Source: Phaeosaccion multiseriatum (lineage: Eukaryota > Ochrophyta, other classes). From it: a DNA stretch of 64,000 nt. Shown here piece by piece: positions 28,541 to 39,824 of this stretch; position 1 is the stretch's first letter, and each line of letters starts with the position of its first letter. The notes under the pieces are model-generated. The model ran no database searches. It was not told the DNA's origin and saw only the letters and a list, made by a program, of their open reading frames with translations. The DNA is taken from contig CBCOSG010000002.1 of the NCBI GenBank assembly GCA_965112735.1, forward strand, positions 1 to 64,000, read 5' to 3'. The position numbers and the translations under genes are program-made.

Positions 28541-30519
28541 ATGGAAAAAAATCCTTTAACTAAAACGAGCTTAAATCGACAAAAAACAGCATTTGATTAT
28601 ATTAAAATTAATTTAGCTTCTCCTAAAAGAATTCGCGAATGGAGTGAAAGAATTTTACCTAACGGACAAATTGTTGGGGAAATAACTACTTCGGATACTC
28701 TGAACTACCGAAGTTTGAAACCAGAAATGGGAGGTTTATTTTGCGAGAGGATTTTTGGTCCTCAGAAAAGTTGGGAATGCAGTTGTGGCAAATATAAACA
28801 TATTCGACGTCCAATTTCTTCAATTTGTGAAGTTTGTAATGTTGAAGTTACAGAATCTTTGGTTAGACGACATCGGATGGGGTATATTGAATTGTTGGCT
28901 CCAACAACTCATATCTGGTACTTGAAAGGACGTCCCAGTTATTTATCTTATGTATTAGAAAACGTAAAAGAAGATGATGAATTTTATGATGAGGAAGGAA
29001 AAAAAGAAATAAATTTTAAATATACAGTAAAAAACCTTGAAAAAATAATTTATTCCCGGCAAAATAATGAACCAAAAGATGAAGAGTCAACAGTTAGAAG
29101 CTTTTCTGCAGATGAGGCAGAACTTTATTTGGAAGTGGATGAAAATAGAGATGAAGAGGAAGATGATGATGAAGACATCTATAGTGAAAAAAAAGAAGAA
29201 CTATTGAAACTATTTATAATGCATTAAAAAATATTAATTTAAGTGAACTTGTAAAAAATTTACGTGCAGAATTATATTCGAAAAAAACTAAGCCTGAATT
29301 ACAACAAAAAAAACAAGTTAAAGTAATCCGGGTATTAGAAAGTTTCTTAGCTACCGATTCTGATCCTTTATGGATGATGTTAACTGTTTTACCTGTAATT
29401 CCACCAGCTTTACGTCCTTTAATGGAGTTAAATACCGGAAGGCTTGCCTCATCTGATTTAAATGATTTATATAGAAAAATTATTATCCGTAACCATAGAT
29501 TAGAAAGACTTTACTTTATATATGCTCCAGAAAATGTAATAAGAAGTGAAAAGAGGTTATTGCAAGAATCAGTTGATGCTTTAATTGATAATGGAAAGAG
29601 AGGAGCTGCTGTGGTCGATGCAAATAATCGACCATTAAAATCATTAGCTCAGACGGTAAAAGGAAAACAAGGACGTTTCCGGCAAAATCTCTTAGGAAAA
29701 AGAGTAGATTATTCAGGCCGATCAGTTATTATTGTAGGACCTAATTTACAATTAAATCAATGTGGAATTCCTTTTGAACTTGGTATTAAATTATTAAAAC
29801 CTTTTTTAATTCAAAGATTAATTGATTATAATTTTTCAGGAACTATAACTACGGCTAAACAAATCATTAATAAAAAAGATTCTTTTATTTGGAATCTATT
29901 ATACTCGGTTAGTAAAGAACATTCAGTCTTATTAAATAGAGCCCCTACTTTACACCGATTAGGTATTCAAGCTTTTGAACCAGTTATAATTAGGGGGTCT
30001 GCCATTCAGCTCCATCCTTTAGTTTGTTCAGCATTTAATGCTGATTTTGATGGAGATCAAATGGCTGTTCATATTCCATTATCCCCAGAAGCTCAAGTAG
30101 AAGCTAAATTACTATTATTTGCCCCAAATAATTTTTTATCTACTTCAGGTGGTCAACCAAGTTTACAACCAACACAAGATATGGTTTTAGGTTTTTATTA
30201 TTTAACTACTACAAGTTATACAAATTTAATAGGTTCAAATCACTATTTTAGCAGTTTTAAAGATGCCCTTTCGGCTTATGAAAATAAACAATTAAAAACC
30301 CACTCTTTTATCTGGGTTCGATGCCCACAAGATTTTAAAATTATGGGTCAATTAAATTTTATTAAAACTGTAACCTTAGATGATAAAACCACAATTAAAT
30401 TTTACGATAATTTACAGGTTCGTTATTCTAAAAATGATAAAATTATTGTTAAATATGTAAGAACAACTCCTGGACGAATAATTTTTAATAATACTTTAAA
30501 CAGTATTTTAACCGTTTAA
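28541..30519 (+). CDS. rpoC1: RNA polymerase beta' subunit, broken by one-base frameshift
   Basis: RpoC1 carries the Mg-binding catalytic loop. The first frame (28541-29227) has the N-terminal zinc-finger cysteines (CSCGKYKH...CEVC) and an acidic DEEEDDDED insertion. It then falls out of frame near a run of 8 A (29187-29194). The second frame resumes without a gap: the text from about 29201 reads [17 protein letters not shown] and continues through [32 protein letters not shown] and the catalytic NADFDGDQM. One extra A would restore a single protein of about 660 residues. A sequencing indel is most likely; programmed shifting or a true split are alternatives. Confidence 0.93.
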
Positions 30520-30536
30520 TTTACCAAACACAGATA

Positions 30537-33500
30537 ATGACAAAATATAACAAATTATTCCGGAATATAGTGGTTGGCAAGAGTGAATTAAAACAAATAA
30601 TGTTATGGTCTTTCAATAATTTCGGCCGAATCAAAGCTTGTTTTTTAGCAAATGAATTAAAAGATTTAGGGTTCTATTACTCTACTAAGGCAGGTATTTC
30701 TATTAGTTTAGAAGATTTACATGTACCTCCTATTAAAAAAACTTTTATACAAGTTGGGAATCAAAATACTGAAGAAACGTCTTTTAAAACTACACGTGGA
30801 GAAATTACAGAAGTTGAAAGACTTCAAAAAATTATTAAAATATGGGGAAGTATTAGTGAATCATTAAAAACTCGTGTAATGGAATTTTTTCGAGAAACTG
30901 ATCCATTAAATTCTGTTTTTATGATGGCATTTTCAGGCGCCCGTGGAAACATATCTCAAGTACGACAGTTAGTTGGTATGAGAGGACTAATGGCTGATTC
31001 ATATGGACGAATCATTGATTTACCGATTCAGAATAATTTTCGAGAAGGGTTAACAGTTACTGATTATTTAATTTCATCTTATGGTGCCAGAAAAGGAATT
31101 GTAGATACAGCCTTAAGAACAGCTGATTCTGGATATTTAACACGACGCTTAATTGATGTGGCTCAAGATATTTTAACCCGCGAAATTGACTGTCAAACAA
31201 AAAAAGGTGTAATTCTTTCACAATTTGAAGAAAATGATGAATTTAGTTTATCTTTTGAGGAAAAAATTTTAGGTAGACTTTTGGCTAGTCCTATTAAGCA
31301 CCCGATAACTGGCAAATTAATAGCTGAATTTAATCAAGAAATTGATCTAAATTTAATACGCCAAATTAAGACTTTACAGATTATTGAGATAGCTATTCGA
31401 TCTCCCTTAACTTGCAACTCTAGTCGAGGAATCTGTCAAAAATGTTACGGTTGGGATTTATCAGTACGAAATATAATTGAATTAGGTGAAGCTGTTGGAA
31501 TTATTGCTGCTCAATCTATTGGAGAACCCGGTACACAATTAACAATGAGGACATTTCACACTGGTGGAGTTTTTAATCTTGAGCCCAGTCGACAAGTTTG
31601 TGCTGAGTTAGCTGGACAAGTGCATTTTAATACAGAGTTTAAGATGGGTAAAATACGCACAACTAATGGTGACTTTGTGTCAGTAACACAACAGCCAGGG
31701 ACTATAAGTATTGTGGACTATAAAAATATATCATATGTAGTTCATGTACCTTCAAAAACTGAAATACTAGTAAACGATGATACCTATATTAGGAAAGGCG
31801 AAGTACTTTTTGAATTGAAGTCAAAAACAGCATTTATAAATGAAGAAGAAAATATACGATATATTCAGACTAGTCACTCTGGGGAAATTTTTACTCAATC
31901 TTTAATATTTAATTCTTCATACCATCTAGTACTTTGGGTTTTAGCTGGAACGAGCTATGATATTCCTATTAAATCTAAATTGAAATTAAAACCTTTTTCT
32001 AAAGTATGTAAAAACAAATCATTAACCTATAATACTTTAGCTAATTTAACCCCTGGTTTTATCTGTCAGGTCATTAATCCCATAGAAAATATTTTAGAAG
32101 GGTTTCAAATATCTCAAGAACTTAATTTTCCCAAAAAATCAAAGTTTTATTTGGAAAATGAAGAAGTTTTTCAACAAGCTAAATCTTTACAAAATTTAAA
32201 ATTTTATCTAGAAAAAAATATAAACGGAACTAATGAAATAAAAGGATATGGTATTGATAATAATCAATTATTATTAGATTTTTTCATACCTCAAAATTTT
32301 TTAAATAGTAATGGTTTTCCAATAGGATATTTAGAAAACTCCAAATATACTATAAAAACCGGGGGAATGATCATTTATTTAAGTTATATGTCCATAGAAA
32401 CAAGCTGTAGTATTTTTTACATCCCCCAAGCTACACATACTATAAATTCAGATGCAAAGAGTTTAAAAGTTAAATCGGGAGAGCTTATTAATTCTAATAC
32501 TGAAATTTTTCCTGGCCAATTTACTAATTTTGGTGGAATTGTAGAAGTTATTAAAACCAATAAGAAATTAATTAAAGAAATTACAATAAAACCTGGAGAA
32601 AAAATTAAATTAACAGGTAAAAAAAATATTAATAAGTACCATGAACAACTCTATTATCCTGGGGAATTATTATTTGATGATTATAAAATTAAACGATTAA
32701 GCTATATTGAAGTCATAAAAATAAAAAAAACAAGTTTTATTTTGGTGAGACCAATTACTCGGTATGAAATTATGGAGCTGCAAAATAAAAATATGAATTT
32801 TGTGTTTGGTACTAATTTACCGTTAAAAATTGAACCAATCCGATTAAACCAGAAACTTAGAGATTTTATTACTACAGATCAATCTACTGTACTCTTTAAT
32901 AGACCGTTAACTTTACTCCGGACATTAGAAAAAATATCGCCGACAGTATATTTTGAATTAGACAGTATGAATCAGGGATATATCAATCTTGTAGCCCATA
33001 AAGAATTTGATTATAAAACTGTAGAAAAAGAAACATTATTAATTCAAGACTATGTTCCAACTGAAATTAAAAAAATAAATAAAGCATTAAAAATATTAGT
33101 AGAAGAAAATCAATTTATTGAACCTTATACTTCATTACTTGCATTTAATGTTTTAAGTTCAAAAACTGGTAAAATTAATGTAATAAAAGACCAATTTATA
33201 GATAATAAAAGAAAAATATTAATAATTCATGACCATGATTATAAAAAAATTTATTTGGAAAAGAAAAGTAGTAAAATTTCCATCAATAAATTTTTAAAAG
33301 CTGGTAATCAAATTACAAAAAATATAAAAGTTAAAAATTCTGGTGTAATAACTCATTATTCCGGAAGTAAAATTTTAATTAGACCAGGCACAGCTTATTT
33401 ATTTTCTGAGGGAGCAAAAATTACTAAAAAATCTGGGTTGTTTGTTGCTGAGCAAGAAGAATTAGGTAAAATTTCTTACAAGAGAGCTAAAACAAGCGAT

Positions 33501-34457
33501 ATAGTACAAGGTTTACCTAGAGTAGAAGAAATTTTAGAAGCTCGCCAACCAAAAAATATTTCAACAATTTCACTTGTACCGCGTATTGTCAGAAAATTAG
33601 AATACACTAATGCCGGCATTCTAGTTTGGTTACATAAACCATTTAAGACTTCTTATTCACGTGGGGAATTCGAAAAAAAAGAATACTATTCCATTAAGAA
33701 ATTAGAAAAAATATCTATTGAAAAATTTGAATTTTTAAATGTTGCGACACCATTATATGAAACGGTTTTAAACCCACATCTTATTTTAAATACTTATTTT
33801 GATTATTACCGAACTTTATCTTTTTTTGATTTATCTCCGTATCACTATACTTCACGTAGTTTTTCAAAAGTTCAAAGTTTCTTATTAAAATCGATACAAG
33901 AAGTTTATTGCTCTCAGGGAGTAAAAATTTCCGATAAACATATTGAATTAATAATTAGACAAATGACGAAAAATGTTGAAATAACTGCAGCAAATAATTC
34001 TGAACTTCTGCCCCATGAAATAATTAGTTTAAAAAAAGTTCATTATATTAACCAATCTTTAACTCTAAACCAAAAAAAAGGAGAAAAGAAAACGGAATAT
34101 ATTAAATATATTCCCGTACTATCAGGAATTACGAAAGCAGCTTTAAGTACAACTAGTTTTATTTCAGCAGCAAGTTTTCAGGAAACAACTCGAATATTAA
34201 CGGAAGCCGCTATATATGGGAAAATAGATTGGTTAGAAGGTTTAAAAGAAAATGTTATCGTCGGAAGATTAATTCCTGCTGGAACAGGGTTTAATGCTTA
34301 CAATGACCTTTGTTTCCAAACAACAATATTTCCATCAAAGAATTTTTCTGACAAAAAATTATTAGAAATTAAAAAAACACCTCAAAAACTAAATTATTCA
34401 CGATTAAAAAATTCTTTAAAACAAAAAAAATTAAATTTTAGGCCTGTTTCTTTTTAA
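30537..34457 (+). CDS. rpoC2: RNA polymerase beta'' subunit
   Basis: RpoC2 corresponds to the C-terminal part of bacterial beta', including the bridge helix, trigger loop and jaw. The 1306-residue product keeps AFSGARGNISQVRQLVGMRG, the GEPGTQLTMRTFHTGG block, a zinc-site CNSSRGICQKCYGW, a long lineage-variable middle region (about residues 350-980), GLPRVEEILEAR and the C-terminal SFISAASFQETTRILTEAA. It starts 17 bp after rpoC1, and the frame is open throughout despite high AT. Confidence 0.98.
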   Translation: MTKYNKLFRNIVVGKSELKQIMLWSFNNFGRIKACFLANELKDLGFYYSTKAGISISLEDLHVPPIKKTFIQVGNQNTEETSFKTTRGEITEVERLQKIIKIWGSISESLKTRVMEFFRETDPLNSVFMMAFSGARGNISQVRQLVGMRGLMADSYGRIIDLPIQNNFREGLTVTDYLISSYGARKGIVDTALRTADSGYLTRRLIDVAQDILTREIDCQTKKGVILSQFEENDEFSLSFEEKILGRLLASPIKHPITGKLIAEFNQEIDLNLIRQIKTLQIIEIAIRSPLTCNSSRGICQKCYGWDLSVRNIIELGEAVGIIAAQSIGEPGTQLTMRTFHTGGVFNLEPSRQVCAELAGQVHFNTEFKMGKIRTTNGDFVSVTQQPGTISIVDYKNISYVVHVPSKTEILVNDDTYIRKGEVLFELKSKTAFINEEENIRYIQTSHSGEIFTQSLIFNSSYHLVLWVLAGTSYDIPIKSKLKLKPFSKVCKNKSLTYNTLANLTPGFICQVINPIENILEGFQISQELNFPKKSKFYLENEEVFQQAKSLQNLKFYLEKNINGTNEIKGYGIDNNQLLLDFFIPQNFLNSNGFPIGYLENSKYTIKTGGMIIYLSYMSIETSCSIFYIPQATHTINSDAKSLKVKSGELINSNTEIFPGQFTNFGGIVEVIKTNKKLIKEITIKPGEKIKLTGKKNINKYHEQLYYPGELLFDDYKIKRLSYIEVIKIKKTSFILVRPITRYEIMELQNKNMNFVFGTNLPLKIEPIRLNQKLRDFITTDQSTVLFNRPLTLLRTLEKISPTVYFELDSMNQGYINLVAHKEFDYKTVEKETLLIQDYVPTEIKKINKALKILVEENQFIEPYTSLLAFNVLSSKTGKINVIKDQFIDNKRKILIIHDHDYKKIYLEKKSSKISINKFLKAGNQITKNIKVKNSGVITHYSGSKILIRPGTAYLFSEGAKITKKSGLFVAEQEELGKISYKRAKTSDIVQGLPRVEEILEARQPKNISTISLVPRIVRKLEYTNAGILVWLHKPFKTSYSRGEFEKKEYYSIKKLEKISIEKFEFLNVATPLYETVLNPHLILNTYFDYYRTLSFFDLSPYHYTSRSFSKVQSFLLKSIQEVYCSQGVKISDKHIELIIRQMTKNVEITAANNSELLPHEIISLKKVHYINQSLTLNQKKGEKKTEYIKYIPVLSGITKAALSTTSFISAASFQETTRILTEAAIYGKIDWLEGLKENVIVGRLIPAGTGFNAYNDLCFQTTIFPSKNFSDKKLLEIKKTPQKLNYSRLKNSLKQKKLNFRPVSF

Positions 34458-34626
34458 AATTTTAAGTGTAATATATCTTGGTATCATTCAATTTAAAAAA
34501 GTTAAGTTTTTTATAAACTAAACTTTTTATTTCCTTGAAAGGACAAATCCAATTAAGTTATTAAGTATTAAAAAATACAGTTTTATTTTTTTTTAGTTAG
34601 AAAAATAATAAAAATATAAAAAATTT

Positions 34627-35316
34627 ATGAAAGAAATTCAAAAAAAAACTGTATTAAAAGAACTTTTAGAAGCTGGAGTACATTTTGGTCATAAAGCTCA
34701 CCGTTGGCATCCAAAAATGTTTCCTTATATTTATACAGAAAAAAATCATGTTCATATTATTGATCTTATTCAAACATATCATTTATTAAAAAAAACATGT
34801 AAATTAGTTGAAGAGGCAACTAAAAAAAAAAAGACAGTTTTATTTGTAGCAACAAAAAGACAAGCTGCCCCTATTATTGAAAAAGAAGCAATACGTTGTG
34901 GCAGTTATTATATTAATCACCGGTGGTTAGGCGGTATGTTAACTAATTGGACTACAATATATAAACGAATTCAATATTTAAATGAACTAGAACAAAGAGA
35001 TAAGGAAGGGTTATTAGACTTATTACCAAAAAAAGAAGCGATAAAAAAGAAAAAAGAACTAAATCGTTTGCACCGATATTTCGATGGAGTTAAAAATATG
35101 GATAACCGACCTGACATTATATTTGTTATTGATCAAAAAAGAGAAATGATTGCTATAAAAGAAGCCCGTTCTCTAAATATCCCTATTATTTCTATTTTGG
35201 ATACAAACTGTAATCCCGATCTAATAACGTACCCTATTCCGGGAAATGATGATGGTATTCGTTCTATAAAATATATTGTAGAAAAAATAGCCGATAGTAT
35301 ATGCTTAGCCCAATAG
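34627..35316 (+). CDS. rps2: Ribosomal protein S2
   Basis: A 229-residue S2 with [14 protein letters not shown] near the start, the GTNWTTI-type [10 protein letters not shown] motif, a PDIIFVIDQ block and the [26 protein letters not shown] signature near the C-terminus. Normal length. The 169-bp gap from rpoC2 contains a small dyad (AAAGTTTAG-type, near 34505-34530), so it could also be made from a separate transcript. Confidence 0.97.
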   Translation: MKEIQKKTVLKELLEAGVHFGHKAHRWHPKMFPYIYTEKNHVHIIDLIQTYHLLKKTCKLVEEATKKKKTVLFVATKRQAAPIIEKEAIRCGSYYINHRWLGGMLTNWTTIYKRIQYLNELEQRDKEGLLDLLPKKEAIKKKKELNRLHRYFDGVKNMDNRPDIIFVIDQKREMIAIKEARSLNIPIISILDTNCNPDLITYPIPGNDDGIRSIKYIVEKIADSICLAQ

Positions 35317-35404
35317 CAAATAAAAATTAACACCTAAGTTCTTATGAAAAAAATTTAAATTTTAAACAGTATTTTATTAATTTTAATTAAAAAACAACGG
35401 AAAC

Positions 35405-36010
35405 ATGAATATACAAATTAGTCCCCAACTAGTTAAAAAACTTAGAACTAAGACTGGGGCTGGAATGATGGACTGTAAGAAAGCTCTTCAGGTAAATGAT
35501 GGAGATTTTGATAAAGCAACTGAAAGTTTACGACAAAAAGGCTTATTATTTGCAGATAAAAAATCTGATAGGCAAGCTAGTGAAGGAATTATATCTAGCT
35601 ATATACATACAGGTGCAAAATTAGGAGTACTGATTGAAGTAAATTGTGAAACTGATTTTGTTGCCCGTCGACCTGAATTTCAAACTTTAGTTAAAAATAT
35701 TTCAATGCAAATTGCTGCATCACCTTCCGTTAATTATGTTTCAACAAAAAATATTCCTGATTTAGTAATAGAGAATGAAAAATCTATTGAATTAGCAAAA
35801 GAAGATTTAATAAATAAATCAGAAGATATAAAAATGAAAATTGTTGAAGGTAGAATAGAAAAATTTTTAAAAACTAAAAGTTTACTAGACCAACCTTTTA
35901 TTAAAAATACGGAAATAACTGTTGAGGAATTAATAAAACAGACTGTTAATCTATTAGGAGAAAATATTCAGGTTTCAAGATTTATAAGATTTGAACTCGG
36001 ACAAACATAG
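35405..36010 (+). CDS. tsf: Elongation factor Ts
   Basis: EF-Ts recharges EF-Tu with GTP; its partner tufA lies convergently about 400 bp away. The 201-residue product has the UBA-like N-terminus [17 protein letters not shown] and the nucleotide-exchange core motif CETDFVAR. It is shorter than bacterial EF-Ts, as usual for plastid copies, but ends with a normal C-terminal helix. Plastid tsf is retained in red algae and some of their secondary derivatives. Confidence 0.96.
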   Translation: MNIQISPQLVKKLRTKTGAGMMDCKKALQVNDGDFDKATESLRQKGLLFADKKSDRQASEGIISSYIHTGAKLGVLIEVNCETDFVARRPEFQTLVKNISMQIAASPSVNYVSTKNIPDLVIENEKSIELAKEDLINKSEDIKMKIVEGRIEKFLKTKSLLDQPFIKNTEITVEELIKQTVNLLGENIQVSRFIRFELGQT

Positions 36011-36038
36011 AGATTTAGATTCAAAATTTGTTTTGGAC

Positions 36039-36089
36039 TAGAAAATATTTTTATTTAATATTATTAATATTAAATAAAAATATTTTCTA
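36039..36089. terminator. Perfect 24-bp hairpin between convergent tsf and rps10
   Basis: Bases 36039-36062 and 36066-36089 are exact inverted copies (TAGAAAATATTTTTATTTAA...) around the 3-base loop ATT. It overlaps the rps10 stop codon and lies 28 bases after the tsf stop. It can act in both directions, closing the rpoB operon and the ribosomal supercluster. Confidence 0.85.
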
Positions 36090-36401
36090 ATCTAAAACGA
36101 ATTTAATAGATACTCCAGCAGGTAAATTGACTTGCAAAAAGTCCGTGGGATCTTGGCCGGACTTAGGGTAGATATCTAAAATTCTTTTATACCTTCTTAT
36201 CTCAAATTGTTCACGTGAATCTTTATTTACATGGGGAGAACGAAGAACACAATAAATTCTTCGCCGCGTAGGAAATGGGATGGCACCTTTAATATTTTGT
36301 TTTATTTCAGTTTTTAATATTTCAGTTTTTAATATTTTACAAGATTCATCTAAAATTTGATAATCAAATGATTGTAAAAAGATACGAATTTTTTTTTGCA
36401 T
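36087..36401 (-). CDS. rps10: Ribosomal protein S10
   Basis: A 104-residue S10 at the end of the ribosomal supercluster, with GAIPFPTRRRIYCVLRSPHVNKDSREQFEIR, the family core. An in-frame duplication of four residues gives ILKTEILKTEIK around positions 23-34, encoded by a near-perfect direct repeat (TTTCAGTTTTTAATA twice). The S10-tufA order is the bacterial str-type arrangement. The stop codon is built into the terminator hairpin. Confidence 0.97.
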   Translation of the reverse strand: MQKKIRIFLQSFDYQILDESCKILKTEILKTEIKQNIKGAIPFPTRRRIYCVLRSPHVNKDSREQFEIRRYKRILDIYPKSGQDPTDFLQVNLPAGVSIKFVLD

Positions 36402-36439
36402 ATAATTATGTTTTTATAATAAAAATAAAAATTTTATAG

Positions 36440-37672
36440 TTATTTTATAATGCTTGAAACTACTCCTGCCCCGACTGTTCTACCACCTTCACGGATAGCA
36501 AATCTCATGCCAGATTCGATTGCGATAGGGGCAATTAATTCGGCTTCCATTTTAATTCGATCACCAGGCATAACCATCTCTACACTACCACCATCATCGT
36601 ATGTAAATTCTATAATTTGACCTGTTACATCAGTTGTTCTTACATAAAATTGTGGTCGATACCCGGTGAAAAATGGTGTATGACGGCCACCTTCTTCTTT
36701 TGTCAAAATATAAACTTCAGAGTTAAATCTAGTGTGAGGAGTAATTGTACCTGGTTTTGCTAAAACCATACCCCGTTGAATGTTTTCTTTTTGTAAACCA
36801 CGTAATAAAAGACCAACGTTATCACCTGCGAAACCTTCGTCTAGTGTTTTCTGGAACATTTCAACTCCAGTTACAGTTGTTGAACGTGTTTCTTCTAATC
36901 CAACTAACTCGATAGTTTCACCAACTTTAACCATTCCTCTTTCAATTCTTCCAGTTGCAACAGTTCCACGTCCCGTAATCGAGAACACATCTTCTACTGC
37001 CATTAAAAATGCTTTATCTATATCACGTTCAGGTGTAGGTATATAATCATCAACAGCATCCATTAAAGCATAGATTTTATCTACCCAACTATTTGATCCA
37101 CGTGTAATAGTTTTATCAGATTCGATAGCATTTAATGCTTGTAAAGCAGATCCTGGTTGAATAGGAATATCATCCCCTGGAAACTCATAATCAGATAATA
37201 ATTCACGAACTTCTAGTTCAACTAATTCTAATAATTCTGCATCATCTACTTGATCTTCTTTATTTAAAAAGACAACAATATGGGGAACACCAACTTGTTT
37301 AGATAATAAAATATGCTCACGAGTTTGCGGCATTGGACCATCAGCAGCTGATACAACTAAAATAGCTCCATCCATCTGTGCAGCTCCTGTAATCATATTT
37401 TTTACATAGTCAGCATGCCCCGGACAATCTACATGGGCATAATGACGTTTTTCAGTTTCATATTCAACATGGGCCGTATTAATTGTAATACCACGTGCTC
37501 TTTCTTCAGGAGCAGCATCAATCTCATCGTATTTTTTAGCAGTAGTAGACTCAGTCCCTAAAGCTAAAGTAGAGGTTATTGCTGCTGTTAAAGTAGTTTT
37601 ACCATGATCTACATGTCCAATCGTCCCAATATTTATATGAGGTTTATTACGTTCAAATTTTCCACGGGCCAT
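36440..37672 (-). CDS. tufA: Elongation factor Tu
   Basis: EF-Tu delivers aminoacyl-tRNA to the ribosome. The 410-residue protein has the G1 motif GHVDHGKT (19-26), the switch motif [12 protein letters not shown], the G3 motif [16 protein letters not shown] for guanine binding, and complete domains 2 and 3 ending [10 protein letters not shown]. Its AT content is lower than its neighbours, which is usual for this highly expressed, conserved gene. It lies 65 bp after rps7 in the same direction. Confidence 0.99.
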   Translation of the reverse strand: MARGKFERNKPHINIGTIGHVDHGKTTLTAAITSTLALGTESTTAKKYDEIDAAPEERARGITINTAHVEYETEKRHYAHVDCPGHADYVKNMITGAAQMDGAILVVSAADGPMPQTREHILLSKQVGVPHIVVFLNKEDQVDDAELLELVELEVRELLSDYEFPGDDIPIQPGSALQALNAIESDKTITRGSNSWVDKIYALMDAVDDYIPTPERDIDKAFLMAVEDVFSITGRGTVATGRIERGMVKVGETIELVGLEETRSTTVTGVEMFQKTLDEGFAGDNVGLLLRGLQKENIQRGMVLAKPGTITPHTRFNSEVYILTKEEGGRHTPFFTGYRPQFYVRTTDVTGQIIEFTYDDGGSVEMVMPGDRIKMEAELIAPIAIESGMRFAIREGGRTVGAGVVSSIIK

Positions 37673-37736
37673 ATGTTCTCCTATTTTTTTTAGCTTAAAA
37701 TACTTTTGGCGATTTATTAATAGTTAATTTATTAGT

Positions 37737-38216
37737 TTAACGACGGTAACGACGGTAATGAGAAAAAGCTTTATTTGCTTCGGCCATTCGATGAGTTTCT
37801 TCTTTTTTACGTATTGAATTACCTCGACCTTTAGAGGCATCGATTATTTCTGTCGCTAATTTTATGGCCATACTACGACCAGGACGAGCTCGTGAAAAAT
37901 GTACAATCCAGCGTAAAGCTAAAATTGTGGCCCGATATCGACTAACTTCAACAGGAACTTGGTAAGTCGAAGCACGAACTCTGGTACTCCGTAATTCCAT
38001 ATTTGGACTTACATTTTTTACTGCTTTTTCAAATACCCAAAGTGGTTTTAAGTTAGTACGTTTTTTAATTTGTAAAAATGCATCATAAATAATATTTTGG
38101 GCCAAAGATTTTTTCCCACTTTTTAAGATACGGACAGTTAATAGACTAATTAAATAACTGTTTAATAATGGGTCTGAATTTGGAAATTTTTGCTGCCAAT
38201 TGTTACGACGTGACAT
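37737..38216 (-). CDS. rps7: Ribosomal protein S7
   Basis: A 159-residue S7 that nucleates assembly of the 3' domain of 16S rRNA. It shows MSRRN at the start, LNSYLISLLTVRILKSGKKSLA, VEVSRYRATILALRWI and a C-terminal KEETHRMAEANKAFSHYRR. Length is normal. The 23-bp spacing to rps12 and 65-bp spacing to tufA keep the bacterial str operon order. Confidence 0.97.
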   Translation of the reverse strand: MSRRNNWQQKFPNSDPLLNSYLISLLTVRILKSGKKSLAQNIIYDAFLQIKKRTNLKPLWVFEKAVKNVSPNMELRSTRVRASTYQVPVEVSRYRATILALRWIVHFSRARPGRSMAIKLATEIIDASKGRGNSIRKKEETHRMAEANKAFSHYRRYRR

Positions 38217-38239
38217 AATTTTATTGCTCCTTATAAATA

Positions 38240-38620
38240 TTACACTTTTATAATTGGTTTTTTAGCTCCATACTTAGAACGTCTTTGTAAACGACCCTGA
38301 ACCCCAGTGGTATCTAGTGTACCCCGAATTACATGATAGCGGACACCAGGTAAATCTTTAACCCTACCACCTCTTAATAAAACAACTGAATGTTCTTGGA
38401 GATTATGGCCAACTCCTGGGATATAAGCTGTAACTTCAAATCCAGATGTTAAACGAATTCTTGCAACTTTTCTTAAAGCAGAATTGGGTTTTTTTGGAGT
38501 TATTACATAAATGCGTGTACAAACTCCTTTGCGTTGTGGACAACTTTTTAAAGCCGGTGATTTTGTTTTTTTCTCAATTTTTTTACGTTTTGTTCTTATT
38601 AATTGTTGAATTGTTGGCAT
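38240..38620 (-). CDS. rps12: Ribosomal protein S12
   Basis: A 126-residue uninterrupted S12, the decoding-centre protein. [27 protein letters not shown] and the [29 protein letters not shown] loop are intact; lysine replaces nothing at the usual streptomycin positions (KKPNS and GGRVKD are standard). No intron or trans-splicing as in land plants. Confidence 0.98.
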   Translation of the reverse strand: MPTIQQLIRTKRKKIEKKTKSPALKSCPQRKGVCTRIYVITPKKPNSALRKVARIRLTSGFEVTAYIPGVGHNLQEHSVVLLRGGRVKDLPGVRYHVIRGTLDTTGVQGRLQRRSKYGAKKPIIKV

Positions 38621-38670
38621 TTGTAGATAAAAAATAGTAAATTTATAGTAACTGATTAAACATATGGGCG

Positions 38671-38883
38671 TTATGATTTTAAAGTATCGTATTTTTTTTG
38701 GAAGCGTTCTACTCTTCCTTCAGTATCAATAATACGTTGAGATCCAGTATAAAAGGGGTGATTACCTGACCAAATATCAACATGTAACTCTTTTTTTGTT
38801 GAGCCTATAACCATTATTAATTGTCCATCACAATATACTTTAGAATCTTCAAACCAAACAGGATGAATATTTTTTTTTGGCAT
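38671..38883 (-). CDS. rpl31: Ribosomal protein L31
   Basis: A 70-residue L31 with [21 protein letters not shown] and the [30 protein letters not shown] signature. Only one cysteine remains, so it is the zinc-free type. It lies between rps9 and rps12. Confidence 0.95.
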   Translation of the reverse strand: MPKKNIHPVWFEDSKVYCDGQLIMVIGSTKKELHVDIWSGNHPFYTGSQRIIDTEGRVERFQKKYDTLKS

Positions 38884-38911
38884 AATTTTTTTTTATTAAA
38901 AATATAATATA

Positions 38912-39337
38912 TTAACGTTTTGAAAACTGTGAAGCTTTTCGAGCTTTTTTTAAACCATATTTTCTACGTTCTTTAATTCTTGAATCTCGACTTAAGAATC
39001 CATCAACTTTTAATTTAGATCTAAATTGTTGTTTGTCAATTTTACAAATAGCGCGTGCAATTCCTAATTTAATTGCATCGGTCTGGCCAATTAATCCACC
39101 CCCGTGTACATTTATTACGATTTTATATTGTTTTAATAACCCAGTTTTTTTTAGTGGTAATAAAATTTTACTTAAATAAGTAGAATTTTCTTGTAGATAG
39201 TTTTCACCATATTTCCCATTAATTTCAAGGATTGTTTGAATATTATCGTTGTGGATTGGGGTTAAAGATACAATTGCCGTTGCTGTTTTTCGTCGGCCAA
39301 TAGCCAATACAAAATTTTTATTTAATTGTGTTTTCAT
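38912..39337 (-). CDS. rps9: Ribosomal protein S9
   Basis: A 141-residue S9 with the GRRKTATAIV start region, NVHGGGLIGQTDAIKLGIARAIC, and the C-terminal DSRIKERRKYGLKKARKASQFSKR whose last arginine contacts P-site tRNA. Normal length, 28 bp from rpl31 and 4 bp from rpl13. Confidence 0.97.
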   Translation of the reverse strand: MKTQLNKNFVLAIGRRKTATAIVSLTPIHNDNIQTILEINGKYGENYLQENSTYLSKILLPLKKTGLLKQYKIVINVHGGGLIGQTDAIKLGIARAICKIDKQQFRSKLKVDGFLSRDSRIKERRKYGLKKARKASQFSKR

Positions 39338-39341
39338 ATTT

Positions 39342-39773
39342 TTATGGTTTAATAGTTATTATGTTTTGCTGACTATGTGGATGTTGGCTGCCAGCATAAA
39401 CTTTTAATTTTGTAAATAACTTTCTACCTAAACGAGTTTTAGGTAACATACCTTTAATTGCTTTTTCAACAATTTTTTCTGGAATGCGCTTTTGCAATTG
39501 TTCAAAAGTTTCAATAGTTTTACCACCTGGTCTACCAGAATGCCGCATATAAATTTTTTGGATATATTTTTTCCCAGTAACTTTTACTTTATCAGCATTT
39601 ATAATAATAATATAATTATTCATTTGCTGATATGGTGTGTAAAAAATTTTATTTTTTCCGGATAAATATGTTGCAACCTGTGTAGCTAATCTTCCCAAAG
39701 GTTGTTCACTTGCATCTATAATATGCCATTTTGTTTCAATAGAATTTTTGGATGGAATAAAGGTATCTTTCAT
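39342..39773 (-). CDS. rpl13: Ribosomal protein L13
   Basis: A 143-residue L13 with [26 protein letters not shown], the [11 protein letters not shown] block, the HSGRPGG turn and the [24 protein letters not shown] end. It pairs with rps9 as in bacteria, only 4 bp apart. Confidence 0.97.
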   Translation of the reverse strand: MKDTFIPSKNSIETKWHIIDASEQPLGRLATQVATYLSGKNKIFYTPYQQMNNYIIIINADKVKVTGKKYIQKIYMRHSGRPGGKTIETFEQLQKRIPEKIVEKAIKGMLPKTRLGRKLFTKLKVYAGSQHPHSQQNIITIKP

Positions 39774-39824
39774 AAATTTATTAAGTTAATTTCTTTATTA
39801 TTAGGATTATATATATAAAAAAAA

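Noticed and set aside
28541-30519. Genuinely split rpoC1 encoded as two proteins
   Set aside because: The second frame lacks its own start until 29374, leaving conserved residues untranslated, while one base beside A8 restores the whole protein; an indel is simpler.
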